Shown: positions 1-8,825, counted from the first letter of the stretch. The stretch: 64,000 nucleotides of DNA from an uncultured Candidatus Melainabacteria bacterium (GCA_934718085.1 CAKUZL010000005.1:50784-114783); one strand, 5' to 3'. Numbers and translations: made by a program. The notes: a model not told the origin generated them from the letters alone.

Positions 1-1392
1 GCTTTCCGGGGGTTCGGTTTTGGACGGGTCTTTCGAAAGAAATTGTTCTTCCGCTCGTCTCATCAACTCATCCAACTCTTTTGATTTTGCTTCGAGGCGT
101 TCGCTGATATCATCCAATTCCGCAAACGGATTTTCGGGCATTTTTACCGATTTCGACATAAAGTACGTAGGCACGCCGTCTTTGCGGATACCTTCGGTCA
201 AATCGTATTCTCGCGCGTCAGTGTTCGGGTCGGGCGTGATAATCTTGAATTTGCCCGTGCCGGGGATGGTTCCGTGGAGCAAAATATTGTTCAACGACTC
301 TTCGAGGTCGCGTTTTTCGGAAAATTCGTCGATTCTCATGCGAGTTGCAAGTAACTTGAGCATGTTGTCGACTTCTTCCGAGGTCGGTCCGTTTGCGTTG
401 TTTATTCTCTCGAGAAATTCTTCTTTGTCTATTGTTTCGGAATTCTCTGCTATTCCTTGTACGATATTTTTGAGCTGTTCGGGAGTAAACCCCGCCAAAG
501 GATTTTTTTCGAGCTCGGAAAACACGTCCGAGAGCATTTCGTCTGCTTCTTCCATTTTTTGTTCGTTTTCGTCGAGTTCTAAAAGTTCGTCGAGCGAAAC
601 GTGATCCGCGTGCAAAATTGCGTCTTTGATGTCGAATACTTCGTATTTGTCTTTTCCCGCGGCTTCTTCAAGAATTTCGTCGAGTTGTTCGTCGATTTCG
701 ATATTGTCGAGGTCTTCTTGCGAAACATTCGGTTCCATGTTTTTTGCGATATTCGAAATATGCGGTTTAAGCAGCTCGATTGCGTCCTTGCTCAAAGTCT
801 CGCTTTGAGTTTCGGGCTTTTCTTCCGATTTTTCTTCTTCTTTTTCTTGCGGAATTTCTCTCAAATAATTCTTGTACGTATTAAATTTTTTGAGAAAATC
901 CCGTTCCATTGCGTCAAGTTCGAGTTCGACTTCGTCGTACAATCTGTTCGAAGTCTCCGATGCATTAAAATATTCGCCCAATAATGTTGCAAAATCTTTT
1001 TTGCCTTTTTTCGGTGGTTCCTGCGGTTCGGCTTTTATTTCGGTTTTTTCGGGGTTGTTGAGCTTGTCCGTTACGATTCTTTTCATCAACGCGGCAGCCA
1101 TAAGCGGCACTCCCGACTTGTTTTTCATCGTCGGATTGACTGTCTCTGTGCGATCGTTGAATTTTTTTGTGCTGATAAACATATCGAGACTGTCCGCTCC
1201 GTTCGTCTCGTCGGCGTTTAACCGCGTGACCATTGCCATATTGGCAAGCCCGAGCGCCAAAAGCCCTATTCCCTGCGCGCTTTTTGTTATCGGAGCCACG
1301 GGGATGTATCTGCCGCCGCCTACCGCCTTTTGTGCTTCCGTTTTGATGTATTTTCCGTACTGACCGAAATTAAAATTACCGGGAATTTGCAT
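1..1392 (-). CDS. Acidic protein of unknown function (C-terminus outside window)
   Basis: An uninterrupted minus-strand frame runs from an ATG at 1392 off the window edge, giving 464 residues without a stop. A GAGGATG ribosome-binding site lies about 6 bases before the ATG. The N-terminus (MQIPGNFNFGQYGKYIK) is followed by a small hydrophobic, alanine/leucine-rich stretch near residues 35-50. After that it is very rich in Glu, Asp and Lys with predicted long helices (about 110-460) and no recognisable enzyme motif. No signal peptide is seen, so it is probably cytoplasmic or membrane-peripheral. It stands alone, divergent from the fusion gene at 1678. I do not recognise the family. The continuous frame, the ribosome-binding site and charge pattern make a real gene likely; the three plus-strand frames opposite it are shadows. 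Confidence 0.8.
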   Translation of the reverse strand, partial: MQIPGNFNFGQYGKYIKTEAQKAVGGGRYIPVAPITKSAQGIGLLALGLANMAMVTRLNADETNGADSLDMFISTKKFNDRTETVNPTMKNKSGVPLMAAALMKRIVTDKLNNPEKTEIKAEPQEPPKKGKKDFATLLGEYFNASETSNRLYDEVELELDAMERDFLKKFNTYKNYLREIPQEKEEEKSEEKPETQSETLSKDAIELLKPHISNIAKNMEPNVSQEDLDNIEIDEQLDEILEEAAGKDKYEVFDIKDAILHADHVSLDELLELDENEQKMEEADEMLSDVFSELEKNPLAGFTPEQLKNIVQGIAENSETIDKEEFLERINNANGPTSEEVDNMLKLLATRMRIDEFSEKRDLEESLNNILLHGTIPGTGKFKIITPDPNTDAREYDLTEGIRKDGVPTYFMSKSVKMPENPFAELDDISERLEAKSKELDELMRRAEEQFLSKDPSKTEPPES

Positions 1393-1636
1393 TTTTATCC
1401 ATCCTCTTTATCTCGAACATTTTTTGTTATCAAACCGGGAAGTGTATATTCCGGAAGCGACGGTTGCTCCGCTTAGGAACAGCCGGCATTTCCGAATTTT
1501 TTATTCATATCCCTAAGTGTTTTTCTACTATAGCCCTTCAAAAATATTTGTAAATATTTTTTCTTAAAATATTAAAAAATGTAAATTAATTTTTTGCGCG
1601 GCTTTATTCGTGTGTTTTAAACACCTTATTTTGTGG

Positions 1637-1642
1637 TATAAT
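1637..1642 (+). promoter_or_regulatory. Extended -10 promoter for the PntC-like gene
   Basis: TATAAT preceded by TGG (the TGn extended -10 form), 36 bases before the ATG at 1678. No good -35 hexamer lies 17 bases upstream, as is usual for extended -10 promoters. A GGGCGGGG ribosome-binding site follows at about 1664-1671. Confidence 0.55.
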
Positions 1643-1677
1643 TTTGCCGTGATTTAATTTATTGGGCGGGGTTATAA

Positions 1678-3483
1678 ATGCAAGCTGTAATTTTGGCTGC
1701 CGGAATGGGCAAGCGTTTGAAAAGCAAAACCAAAGAACATACAAAATCGATGGTGCAATTTCTCGGAAAAACTTTTCTCGAACATTCGCTCGATAAGCTT
1801 ACGGCGTGCGACATTTCCCGAATTATCATAGTTATCGGCTATTGCGGCGACGAAATCAAAAAAGTCATCGGAAATTCTTACAACGGTGTTCCCGTTTTTT
1901 ATGTCGAAAACGAGGTCTACGCAACGACGAACAATATTTATTCGCTTTATCTCGCTAAAGAGTACCTTCAACAGGAAGACACTTTGCTTCTCGAAAGCGA
2001 TTTGATTTACGAAAAAGCCGTTCTTGACAGGCTTCTCGAAAATCCGTACCCCGATTTGGCCGCCGTTGCCAAGTTTCAGCCGTATATGGACGGCACGGTC
2101 GTTGTCTCGAACGAAGACGACGAAATCGTTTCGCTCGTTTCGAAAAACCATTTCGATTTCAGAGAAAAAGATTTATATTACAAAACCGTAAATATTTACA
2201 AATTTTCAAAAAACTTTTTGAACAAAGAATATCTTCCGTTTTTGGAGGCATATTGTAAAACGATGGGCAATTCGGGCTATTACGAGCAGGTTTTGAAGGT
2301 TTTACTCTCGCTCGAAAAAAATTCGCTGAAGGTTTTGAAACTCGACACCGAAAAGTGGTATGAAGTCGACGATTTGCAGGATTACGACATTGCCGAATGT
2401 CTGTTTTGCGACGACCCGGAAGAAAAATTGCGGCGTTTGCACTCTCGATACGGCGGATACTGGCGGTTTAAGGATCTCAAAGACTTTTGTTACCTCGTAA
2501 ACCCTTATTTTCCCTCGAAAAAAATGAGTTTCGAGTTGCGAAACAACTTCGATACGCTCATGATGCATTATCCGTCGGGTCAATCGATTTTTAAACTCCT
2601 TGCAGCCAATATTTTCGGGGTTAAAGAGAATTATTTGCTGGTCGGAAACGGTGCAGCGGAACTTATCAATGCTTTTTCTCAAACGGCGAAAGGTACCGTC
2701 GGCGTTGTCTTTCCGACGTTTCAGGAATATCCCGCGCGTTTTAAAAATTCCTCAAACGTGATTTCGTTTACTCCCGAAAATCCCGATTTTTCCTATAATT
2801 TGGAGGATTTGACGGAGTTTTCGAAATCGGTCGACACTCTCGTTTTGGTCAATCCCGACAATCCGAGCGGAAATTTCCTTCCGAAATCCGACGTTCTCGA
2901 GCTTTTGTGCCGTTTAAAACGTGAAAATAAAAAACTCGTTCTCGACGAATCTTTCGTCGACTTTACCGACGAAGGCGAGGCAAATACCTTGATTTCGGAC
3001 GAAATTCTCGAAGAATTTCCGAATTTGACGGTCATAAAATCGATAAGCAAATCTTACGGCGTGCCGGGGCTCAGGCTCGGAATTCTTGCGTCTTCCGATG
3101 TCGAAGCCGTCACTTGCTGCCTGAAAAACATGCCCGTTTGGAACATCAATTCGTTTGCGGAATATTTTCTTCAAATTTTCAACAAATACAAAAAAGATTA
3201 CGCGAAATCCTGTGCAAAAATCGCGGAAAACCGTAATCGGCTGTTCGAAGGGCTGAAAAACATTCCGTTTTTGCGCCCCGTAAAATCGCAGGCAAACTAC
3301 ATTTTGTGTGAACTCACGGGCAAATATTCGTCGAGCGAACTTTGTCAAAAACTTCTTATGCAAAATATTTTGATTAAAGATTGCAAAAACAAACTCGGTT
3401 TCGACGGACGAAATTTTGTCCGAATTGCCGTAAATTCAACCGAAGACAACGATTTTCTCGTAAGCGTCCTTCAAAAACTTTAA
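1678..3483 (+). CDS. Nucleotidyltransferase-aminotransferase fusion, PntC-like
   Basis: Two domains in 601 residues. Residues 1-235 are a sugar/choline-phosphate type nucleotidyltransferase, with the N-terminal loop LAAGMGKRLKSKTKEHTK and an acidic ESDLIYE metal site. Residues 260-601 are a fold-type I PLP aminotransferase of the HisC/CobD group: VLVNPDNPSG, the cofactor-binding DESFVDF, and SISKSYGVPGLRLG holding the Schiff-base lysine. The same fusion is known in PntC, which activates phosphonates such as 2-aminoethylphosphonate with CTP; LicC-like phosphocholine activation is the main alternative. The aminotransferase half could make the amine (transamination) or decarboxylate phosphoserine or phosphothreonine like CobD. 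No PepM or phosphonopyruvate decarboxylase gene is in the window, so the substrate stays open. Monocistronic. Confidence 0.8.
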   Translation: MQAVILAAGMGKRLKSKTKEHTKSMVQFLGKTFLEHSLDKLTACDISRIIIVIGYCGDEIKKVIGNSYNGVPVFYVENEVYATTNNIYSLYLAKEYLQQEDTLLLESDLIYEKAVLDRLLENPYPDLAAVAKFQPYMDGTVVVSNEDDEIVSLVSKNHFDFREKDLYYKTVNIYKFSKNFLNKEYLPFLEAYCKTMGNSGYYEQVLKVLLSLEKNSLKVLKLDTEKWYEVDDLQDYDIAECLFCDDPEEKLRRLHSRYGGYWRFKDLKDFCYLVNPYFPSKKMSFELRNNFDTLMMHYPSGQSIFKLLAANIFGVKENYLLVGNGAAELINAFSQTAKGTVGVVFPTFQEYPARFKNSSNVISFTPENPDFSYNLEDLTEFSKSVDTLVLVNPDNPSGNFLPKSDVLELLCRLKRENKKLVLDESFVDFTDEGEANTLISDEILEEFPNLTVIKSISKSYGVPGLRLGILASSDVEAVTCCLKNMPVWNINSFAEYFLQIFNKYKKDYAKSCAKIAENRNRLFEGLKNIPFLRPVKSQANYILCELTGKYSSSELCQKLLMQNILIKDCKNKLGFDGRNFVRIAVNSTEDNDFLVSVLQKL

Positions 3484-3509
3484 CAATTCCGGTGAGGAGT
3501 TTGACGAAA

Positions 3510-3540
3510 AAACGGGCTCGCCTTGAAAACATGCCCGTTT
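3510..3540 (+). terminator. Hairpin after the PntC-like gene
   Basis: An 8-bp stem, AAACGGGC pairing with GCCCGTTT, with a 15-base loop, starts 27 bases past the stop at 3483. The T-tract is short, so this is a moderate terminator candidate. Confidence 0.4.
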
Positions 3541-3815
3541 GATTTCAAATATTGCCACGATTTTAAATCGGTGCGAAACGGAAAATCGTCGCCCGACAAC
3601 CTTCGTTTACGGCATGTCCGCCGTTCCCGTATTTTTTGTTAGAATTTATCGGTTGAAAATATTTTCCGCACAGCTGCTAATCTGCCCGGTTCTTCCCGGT
3701 TCGCATGCCGCGCCGTCGTACCTTAGCGTACTGTCGCACTGTCGCGTGTCGCGTGTCGCATGCTTGTCGTCGCGAAATGCCCGTATTGCGGAAATGTTGC
3801 CGAACCCTCGGCGGG
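3541..3815. other. Non-coding gap with a short 7-bp tandem repeat
   Basis: Between two convergent genes. The only structure I see is a run of TGTCGC(G/A) units at 3731-3760. No frame here has a ribosome-binding site or a coding look. Confidence 0.4.
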
Positions 3816-4466
3816 TCAGCCGTTGACGATTTTTACGCCCGAAGACGTTCCGAGCCTTGTCGCGCCCGCTTCGACAAGCGCAACCGCCTTTTCTCGGTCG
3901 CGAATTCCGCCCGATGCTTTAACTCCGAGCCCCGCGTTTTTTACGGTTTCATACATTAACTTCACGTCTTCGACTTTTGCGCCGACACCGTTTTTGACAA
4001 ACCCCGTCGAAGTTTTTACAAAATCCGCTTTCGCCGAAACCGCGCATTTGCAGGCTTTTACAATTTCTTCTTCGGTCAAAAGGTCGGTTTCGATGATGAC
4101 TTTCAAAACTTTTTGTCCGCATGCTTTTTTGACGGTCGCGATGTCGTCCGTTACAAAATCAAGCTTGCCGTCTTTTAATTTTCCGACGTTTATGACCATG
4201 TCGACTTCGTCGGCACCGTCTTTTATCGCAAGTTCGGCTTCGCGGGCTTTAATTTCCGAAAACGTTGCGCCCAAAGGAAATCCGACGACCGTCACGACCT
4301 TGACGTCCGTTCCGTCGAGAGCTTTTTTTGCCGATTTTACGTTAATCGGATTGACGCAAACCCCTTTGAATTTGCAGGTTTTCGCTTCTTCAAAAAGCGT
4401 TTCGAGTTCTTTTTCGGTCGCCTCGGGTTTGAGCAGCGTGTGCTCGATGTATCCGTTCAGTTCCAT
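3816..4466 (-). CDS. deoC: Deoxyribose-phosphate aldolase
   Basis: DeoC cleaves 2-deoxyribose-5-phosphate to glyceraldehyde-3-phosphate and acetaldehyde in deoxynucleoside catabolism, in the cytoplasm. The 216-residue length is typical. The Schiff-base lysine is K151 in FVKTSTGF and the second active-site lysine K183 in GVKASGGIRD; the catalytic Asp sits in EVDMVIN. The phosphate-binding end GTSSGVKIV is intact. The start is set at the ATG of MELNGYIEHT, because AAAGGAG lies just upstream and longer versions would run into recO. It is the last gene of pilT-recO-deoC, starting 11 bases after the recO stop. As I recall, recO-deoC adjacency is common in cyanobacteria. Confidence 0.95.
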   Translation of the reverse strand: MELNGYIEHTLLKPEATEKELETLFEEAKTCKFKGVCVNPINVKSAKKALDGTDVKVVTVVGFPLGATFSEIKAREAELAIKDGADEVDMVINVGKLKDGKLDFVTDDIATVKKACGQKVLKVIIETDLLTEEEIVKACKCAVSAKADFVKTSTGFVKNGVGAKVEDVKLMYETVKNAGLGVKASGGIRDREKAVALVEAGATRLGTSSGVKIVNG

Positions 4467-4477
4467 TTTTTCTCCTT

Positions 4478-5230
4478 TTACACCGTTTGTAATATTTCGA
4501 ATGTTTTGAATTTTCTCGCCGCGACGTACTGCAGGTAGTCCGAAATCATCCCGAAACACGCTTTGCATACCTGTTCGTTGGCTTTTCGGTCATAGTACGT
4601 TTCGAACGTGAAGTCGGCGTCACTCATTTCGCGTAAGAAGTCGAGGATTTTCGGGTGAAGTTTTTTGTCGGTTCTGTTGTGCGACAGGCAGACTATTCCG
4701 CCCAAACCCGCCGAAAATCCGCAATATTCGCCTTTTATTTTTTCGCCGCAAATCGTGCATTTGTTGAGCTCCGGCGCATAGCCGAACGCTTTTGCCGCTT
4801 TCAGTTGGAATTTTATCGCCGAAAGCATTATTTGCGTTTTGTTTTCGGCTTCCGAGACCGCGTTTAAAAATTTGTACAGAACTTCGTAGATTTTTTCGCT
4901 TTCGTCGTCGTTTTCGTTGCCGAAGGTTTCCACAACTTCGGCGCAATACATCGAATAAAACATTTTGTCGCAGTCGGTTCGAATTTTGAAAAACGGATTG
5001 AGCGAGTCCGCTTTATACAAAACGTTCAGATTTTTGCGCCTCGAAAGAAAGAGATAATTGGAAATAAACGGCTGAACCGCCCCGGCGTTCCTGCTTTTCG
5101 ACTTTCGACAGCCTCTTACGACGCAGCTTAAAAGACCGTCCGTTTTTGAGTAAACACGCACGATTTTGTCGTTTTCGCCGAAATCGGTCGAATTCAGATT
5201 TATCGCTTCCGTGGAAAACTCTTCCTTCAT
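4478..5230 (-). CDS. recO: DNA repair protein RecO
   Basis: RecO loads RecA onto SSB-coated DNA together with RecR during recombinational repair. The 250-residue protein has an N-terminal OB fold (about 1-80) with the characteristic opening EAINLNSTDFGENDKIVRVYS, a helical middle, and a C-terminal zinc-binding cluster: CTICGEKI near 160, a later lone Cys, and VCKAC near 220. It starts 3 bases after the pilT stop and is followed 11 bases on by deoC, so all three genes are probably cotranscribed. Confidence 0.9.
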   Translation of the reverse strand: MKEEFSTEAINLNSTDFGENDKIVRVYSKTDGLLSCVVRGCRKSKSRNAGAVQPFISNYLFLSRRKNLNVLYKADSLNPFFKIRTDCDKMFYSMYCAEVVETFGNENDDESEKIYEVLYKFLNAVSEAENKTQIMLSAIKFQLKAAKAFGYAPELNKCTICGEKIKGEYCGFSAGLGGIVCLSHNRTDKKLHPKILDFLREMSDADFTFETYYDRKANEQVCKACFGMISDYLQYVAARKFKTFEILQTV

Positions 5231-5233
5231 CGA

Positions 5234-6322
5234 CTAAACTCCCGACGCGCTTCTGAAAACGCCTTTCATCATCAGTTCGAGCTCGTTTTTGTTGTCGGAT
5301 GTCTCGAGTGCCGCTTCTTTCGTGATTATTCCCTTTTCGTACAGGTTAAACAGTGACAAATTCATTGTTTGCGACCCTTCGTAAGAATTGTTCGACATCA
5401 ATTCGTAAATTCCTTCGAACTTGTCTTTGTTGATAAAATCCTGAACTGTCGTTGTGACAAAAAGTATGTCGTTGGCGGGAATTCTGCCTTTGCCGTCTTT
5501 TGTCGGCACCAACCGCTGAGAAACCGTGCCTTTAAGCGTTTGAGCAATCTGGTGTTTGACGGACTCTCTGTCGTTCGGGTCGAAAAACCCGATAATTCTG
5601 TTAATTGTGTGGATTGCGTCGTTTGTGTGCATGGTGGCGAACACCAGGTGTCCCGTTTCCGCCGCCTTCAATGCCGCCGAAACAGTCTCTCTGTCTCTGA
5701 TTTCGCCGATTAATATTACGTCGGGATCTTGCCGCATGGCGTATTTCAAACCGTCCGCAAATGAGCTTGTGTCGGATCCGACCTGTCGTTGCGTGATTAT
5801 CGAGTGTTTCGGCTCGAATACGAATTCCACGGGGTCTTCGATGGTTATAATGTGCTTGTGCGCCGTTTTGTTGATGTCGTTTATCAACGCCGCCAAAGTC
5901 GACGATTTTCCCGAGCCCGTCGGCCCCGTTACCAGCACTATTCCGTTGTTAAGCTTCGAAAATTTGTACAACGAATCCGGCAAATTGAGCTGCTCCAATG
6001 TCGGAATTTCGTACGGAATCACCCGTATAACGAAAAACAGCTTCCCGAGTTCCCTCGACAAATTTACTCTGAACCTCGAAACGCCGGGAATTTCGTACGA
6101 AAAATCCAGTTCATAATTTGTGAAAACTTTGTTCCTTACTCCTTGCGGAACAATCGTGTTCAAAATTTCCACAAAATCTTCTTCCGTCAAATCAGGCATT
6201 TTCACGGGGTATATTTTCCCCGAAAATCTGCATGCCGGCGGGTGTCCCATCTTCAAATGTACGTCCGAAACGCCCTTTTCGACGGCTTTTTTCAAAAAAT
6301 CGTTTATTAAAAATTCGCTCAT
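5234..6322 (-). CDS. pilT: Type IV pilus retraction ATPase PilT
   Basis: PilT is the hexameric ATPase at the inner-membrane base of type IV pili that powers pilus retraction and twitching. The 362 residues show a PAS-like N-terminal domain (1-110), Walker A GPTGSGKSST at about 133-142, the Asp box TIEDPVEF, Walker B DPDVILIGEIRD, and the His box TGHLVFATMHTNDA. The C-terminal SLFNLYEKGIITKEAA matches the family. No other pilus gene is in this window. It leads the operon with recO and deoC. PilT-like paralogues such as PilU cannot be fully excluded. Confidence 0.92.
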   Translation of the reverse strand: MSEFLINDFLKKAVEKGVSDVHLKMGHPPACRFSGKIYPVKMPDLTEEDFVEILNTIVPQGVRNKVFTNYELDFSYEIPGVSRFRVNLSRELGKLFFVIRVIPYEIPTLEQLNLPDSLYKFSKLNNGIVLVTGPTGSGKSSTLAALINDINKTAHKHIITIEDPVEFVFEPKHSIITQRQVGSDTSSFADGLKYAMRQDPDVILIGEIRDRETVSAALKAAETGHLVFATMHTNDAIHTINRIIGFFDPNDRESVKHQIAQTLKGTVSQRLVPTKDGKGRIPANDILFVTTTVQDFINKDKFEGIYELMSNNSYEGSQTMNLSLFNLYEKGIITKEAALETSDNKNELELMMKGVFRSASGV

Positions 6323-6428
6323 ATTTCCATCTTTCTTACCTTATTATATCGCTTTTCGGCAAAATATAAAGTTTTTTGTAAAAATTTTTTAAAAAAATGT
6401 TTGTTTTTATTTTTGTTTGTAGCATAAT

Positions 6429-6624
6429 GTTTTTGGACTTAATAAATTAGGGAAACATTCTTATTAAAACTTTACAAAAATCGTTGTTTGTTAACGCGAA
6501 ACATTAATACTCCAAACTTTTAGACACTAAACACACACACATACAATAAAACTACTCTCAGAAGGTTGTTTTATTTAACATCTCGCCCCGTTTCACACAC
6601 TCGAACACACGGGGCTTTTCTTTT
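6429..6624 (+). ncRNA. Candidate small RNA ending in a strong terminator
   Basis: A CATAAT box at 6423-6428, with a TTGTTT-like -35 16 bases upstream, precedes about 190 A/T-rich bases. These contain a hairpin (AATAAAAC pairing with GTTTTATT, about 6545-6574) and end at a rho-independent terminator. There is no ribosome-binding site plus frame. The start is a guess. It does not show the shape I would need to call it 6S RNA. Confidence 0.35.
6585..6624 (+). terminator. Rho-independent terminator with no upstream protein gene
   Basis: GCCCCG at 6585-6590 pairs with CGGGGC at 6610-6615, followed by TTTTCTTTT. The gene to its left, pilT, points the other way, so the terminator implies a plus-strand transcript in the gap. 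Confidence 0.7.
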
Positions 6625-6681
6625 GCGGCGGATGATTTTGGAGTTTTGTAAATAAATATTAAGTAAAGTATATACAAAAAG

Positions 6682-6712
6682 GCAATTTTTTATATCGGTT
6701 TGTTTTTATATA
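6682..6712 (+). promoter_or_regulatory. Shared bipartite upstream element, copy A
   Basis: GCAATTTTT, 10 bases, then TGTTTTTATATA, ending 43 bases before the ATG at 6756. The same arrangement occurs before the small genes at 8826 and 42318. A purine run, GAGAGAGAGA, follows between the element and the gene, as it does (shorter) in the other copies. The A/T-rich right half could be a -10 box. Confidence 0.6.
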
Positions 6713-6755
6713 AGTGTCCTAAAAAAACGAGAGAGAGAAAAGATAGAGGTGGCTT

Positions 6756-7148
6756 ATGGGATTAGCAAGTACTCAAGCAAGATTGTTATACTGCACGTCA
6801 AGAAAAGCGGATTTGCAATACGATTTGCTCCAAGCTTGTGCGCAAGAGCAAATGTATACTCAAAAAAGTTGCGTCGCTGCCGAACAAAAAGCGCGGAAGT
6901 ATAACGAATTTATTGCGACTCAGGTCGGCGATCCCGATAATTCTGCAACGATTTCGGAGCTTTTCCTGAATTCCGAAGCTTATGCCGATTATGAGGCTCA
7001 AATGGCGGAAATAGAAGCAGCCGAAGCCAGACTCGATACGAAAAAACAAAAAATCGAAACCGAAATTCAAGCGATTGAAGCTCAGGAAAAATCTTGCGAC
7101 ACGCTTCTTAAAGACCAACTTAATTCGTTCGGTTACTTTAAATCGTAA
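6756..7148 (+). CDS. Small coiled-coil protein, MGLAxxQARLL type
   Basis: A 130-residue protein with GAGGTGG 7 bases before its ATG. It opens MGLASTQARLLYCTSRKADL and is almost entirely helical, with a Glu/Ala/Gln-rich heptad stretch at about 80-120 and three cysteines (13, 28 and 39). No signal peptide or membrane segment is seen. From memory, small proteins opening MGLAxxQARLLxLTxRKxDL are numerous in Gastranaerophilales; their role is unknown to me. It is monocistronic, preceded by the shared element at 6682-6712 and followed by a weak hairpin at 7158-7177. Confidence 0.8.
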   Translation: MGLASTQARLLYCTSRKADLQYDLLQACAQEQMYTQKSCVAAEQKARKYNEFIATQVGDPDNSATISELFLNSEAYADYEAQMAEIEAAEARLDTKKQKIETEIQAIEAQEKSCDTLLKDQLNSFGYFKS

Positions 7149-7469
7149 TTCGGCGTAAGCCCTCAGGTTCAGGGGCTTTGACGGCAAAATACGTTATAAC
7201 GACAAAAGGCATGCCCGTCGGCGTGCGGTATTTGTCGAAAACAGCGCGGGCTGCGGTGTTCGTCCGAGTGTTGTTTGTGTTGTGATTTTTATGACTTACC
7301 GTTAAAATCGGGCGTTTTAACTCCGGCAGAGTTTGGCGTTTGAAAATTCCGGGTGATATTTGCTGATTCTTTAGTTTTTGCGAATTTTGGTTTCAAATCG
7401 CGGGCATGCCGCATGCGCAAAATTGTTTGCCCGTCGGATTGAACCGAACGGTTCCCTCGCTTTTACGGT
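7149..7469. other. 321-base gap with one weak hairpin
   Basis: A 6-bp hairpin (AGCCC pairing with GGGCT plus one wobble pair, 7158-7177) follows the small gene and may end its transcript. The rest contains several CATGCC words and no convincing frame. Confidence 0.4.
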
Positions 7470-8564
7470 TTACCGCTTCGTCCGTTTCCCGAAATCCCGC
7501 TCAAACCGCGGGCATGAGGCTTCCCGAAAAATCCTTTCAAGCTCCGCTCCGCTCGGGGCGACGCTTTTCAGCTCCCTTATTCTTTCGGGCGAAAGAACTC
7601 TCAGCGCGACTTCTCCCTTTGTTGCCGTAAACAGCCGTTTTGCAACGGCTTCGGGATATTGTTCGTACGCGCGTTCTTCCGCGGACGTTGCGTATTCGAA
7701 TTCGCCCGAAATAATGCTTTTTTCGGTCATTTCAAGCTGCTTTTGCGCATTCTTTCCGTAAAGTACGGGAAGTACGGGAATTTTGGCATATTCGCCGCTG
7801 CTGCGCTCTCTGTTGCACTTTCCGCAAAGCAAAATGTAGTTGTCGATGTCGTTTGCGCCGCCTTTAGATTTCGGCGAAATGTGCTCGACGGTGACGTTTA
7901 TCGGCGCAAACAGGTTTCTGAGCGATTCCGCGCCCTTCTCGGCGTTGTTACTCATTTCGGAAATTCTTACACCGAGCCGCTTGAGGTTTTGCGGAAGTTC
8001 GCATAAAATCTCGAAAAGCTCGACAAATTCGGCTTTTTCGTCCCCCGCAAGCTTGCAAATCAGCTTAAAAATCTTTGTTTTGTCGTATTTTTTGTTGCTG
8101 CCCGAATCAGGCTGAAAATATTGCGTCAAAACCTTTTTCGCGGCATGCTTTTTGTCGTCCGAAACGGTTGTTGTGTCAACGGTTTTGATACCTTTTGTCA
8201 AAATCTCGTTAATCAGGTTCTTCACGCTTTTCAAAAATGAAATTTCTCCGAGTTTGCCCGTAATATCCGCGTTTTTCACGACTTCCCCGAAGTTTCTTGC
8301 GGGCATGCCCGCTTTCAAAACGTAAGAAAGCACGATTGAGTCTTCGAGGTGTAATTTCTCGGGCAGAGAGCGCGCAAATTCGCTCGGGGTGCCTTTTTCG
8401 GATGACAGTGCTCCCAAAGCTTTGTTGATAAATTCGGTCGACAGCATTTTTCGCCCGCAATTCGCGCAAATTGCGCCGTTTACGTTTTTCGGCAAAAATT
8501 CGCCCGTTTTGCACGGCAACAGCTTAAAAGACACTTTTCCCGCGGGTTTTCTCTCGATTTGCAT
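7470..8564 (-). CDS. HNH endonuclease-domain protein
   Basis: 364 residues. An N-terminal zinc knuckle (CANCGRKM, about 33-40) is followed by a mostly helical region. A clear HNH fold lies at about 230-265: VEHISPKSKGG supplies the first His, NDIDNYILLC the Asn, and CGKCN the second zinc pair. HNH domains cut or nick DNA, but the partner domain gives no hint of specificity. No methyltransferase, intron or toxin partner lies beside it, so restriction, homing or defence roles are all unproven. GAGG lies about 9 bases before the ATG. The gene stands alone. Confidence 0.75.
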   Translation of the reverse strand: MQIERKPAGKVSFKLLPCKTGEFLPKNVNGAICANCGRKMLSTEFINKALGALSSEKGTPSEFARSLPEKLHLEDSIVLSYVLKAGMPARNFGEVVKNADITGKLGEISFLKSVKNLINEILTKGIKTVDTTTVSDDKKHAAKKVLTQYFQPDSGSNKKYDKTKIFKLICKLAGDEKAEFVELFEILCELPQNLKRLGVRISEMSNNAEKGAESLRNLFAPINVTVEHISPKSKGGANDIDNYILLCGKCNRERSSGEYAKIPVLPVLYGKNAQKQLEMTEKSIISGEFEYATSAEERAYEQYPEAVAKRLFTATKGEVALRVLSPERIRELKSVAPSGAELERIFREASCPRFERDFGKRTKR

Positions 8565-8740
8565 AATTTTTCCTCGTAAGCATGCCGTTGTTTAAAAAAC
8601 CGAAAACAAATTTTTTTGCCGGTTCTAAGGTTTTTTTGTTACAAATGTTTAACACTTTTGTCCCCCTTTTTTGTCCGAAACCTTGTTCTTTCGCCTTTTT
8701 ACGGTTTCTTAACTTTTGTAAACATTCGCCTTTAAATTTG

Positions 8741-8771
8741 GCAATTTTTAGAAGGTAAATGTTTTTATATA
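8741..8771 (+). promoter_or_regulatory. Shared bipartite upstream element, copy B
   Basis: GCAATTTTT, 10 bases, TGTTTTTATATA, identical in both halves and spacing to the copy at 6682-6712, and 54 bases before the ATG at 8826. It is followed by CGAGAGATATATAAG. Confidence 0.6.
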
Positions 8772-8825
8772 TATACGAGAGATATATAAGATATCTAAAA
8801 GTTATCTAACCGGAGGAGAGAAAAC

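Larger units (their letters stand above)
6323..6755. other. 433-base intergenic region with a possible small RNA
   Basis: Lies between the divergent pilT and small-protein genes. It holds a possible plus-strand small transcript ending at the terminator 6585-6624, then the shared promoter-like element at 6682-6712. No protein-coding frame is convincing. Confidence 0.6.

Noticed and set aside
20..1363. Three plus-strand frames near the left edge
   Set aside because: Ser/Phe-rich shadows of the acidic minus-strand gene, which is open over the whole stretch.
6429..6624. 6S RNA identity for the candidate small RNA
   Set aside because: I could not see the long closing stem and central bubble that would be needed.
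3703..8583. Cluster of GCATGC words, considered as a HIP1-like genomic palindrome
   Set aside because: Several occur here, but the count over the window looked close to what base composition allows; I did not count it rigorously.
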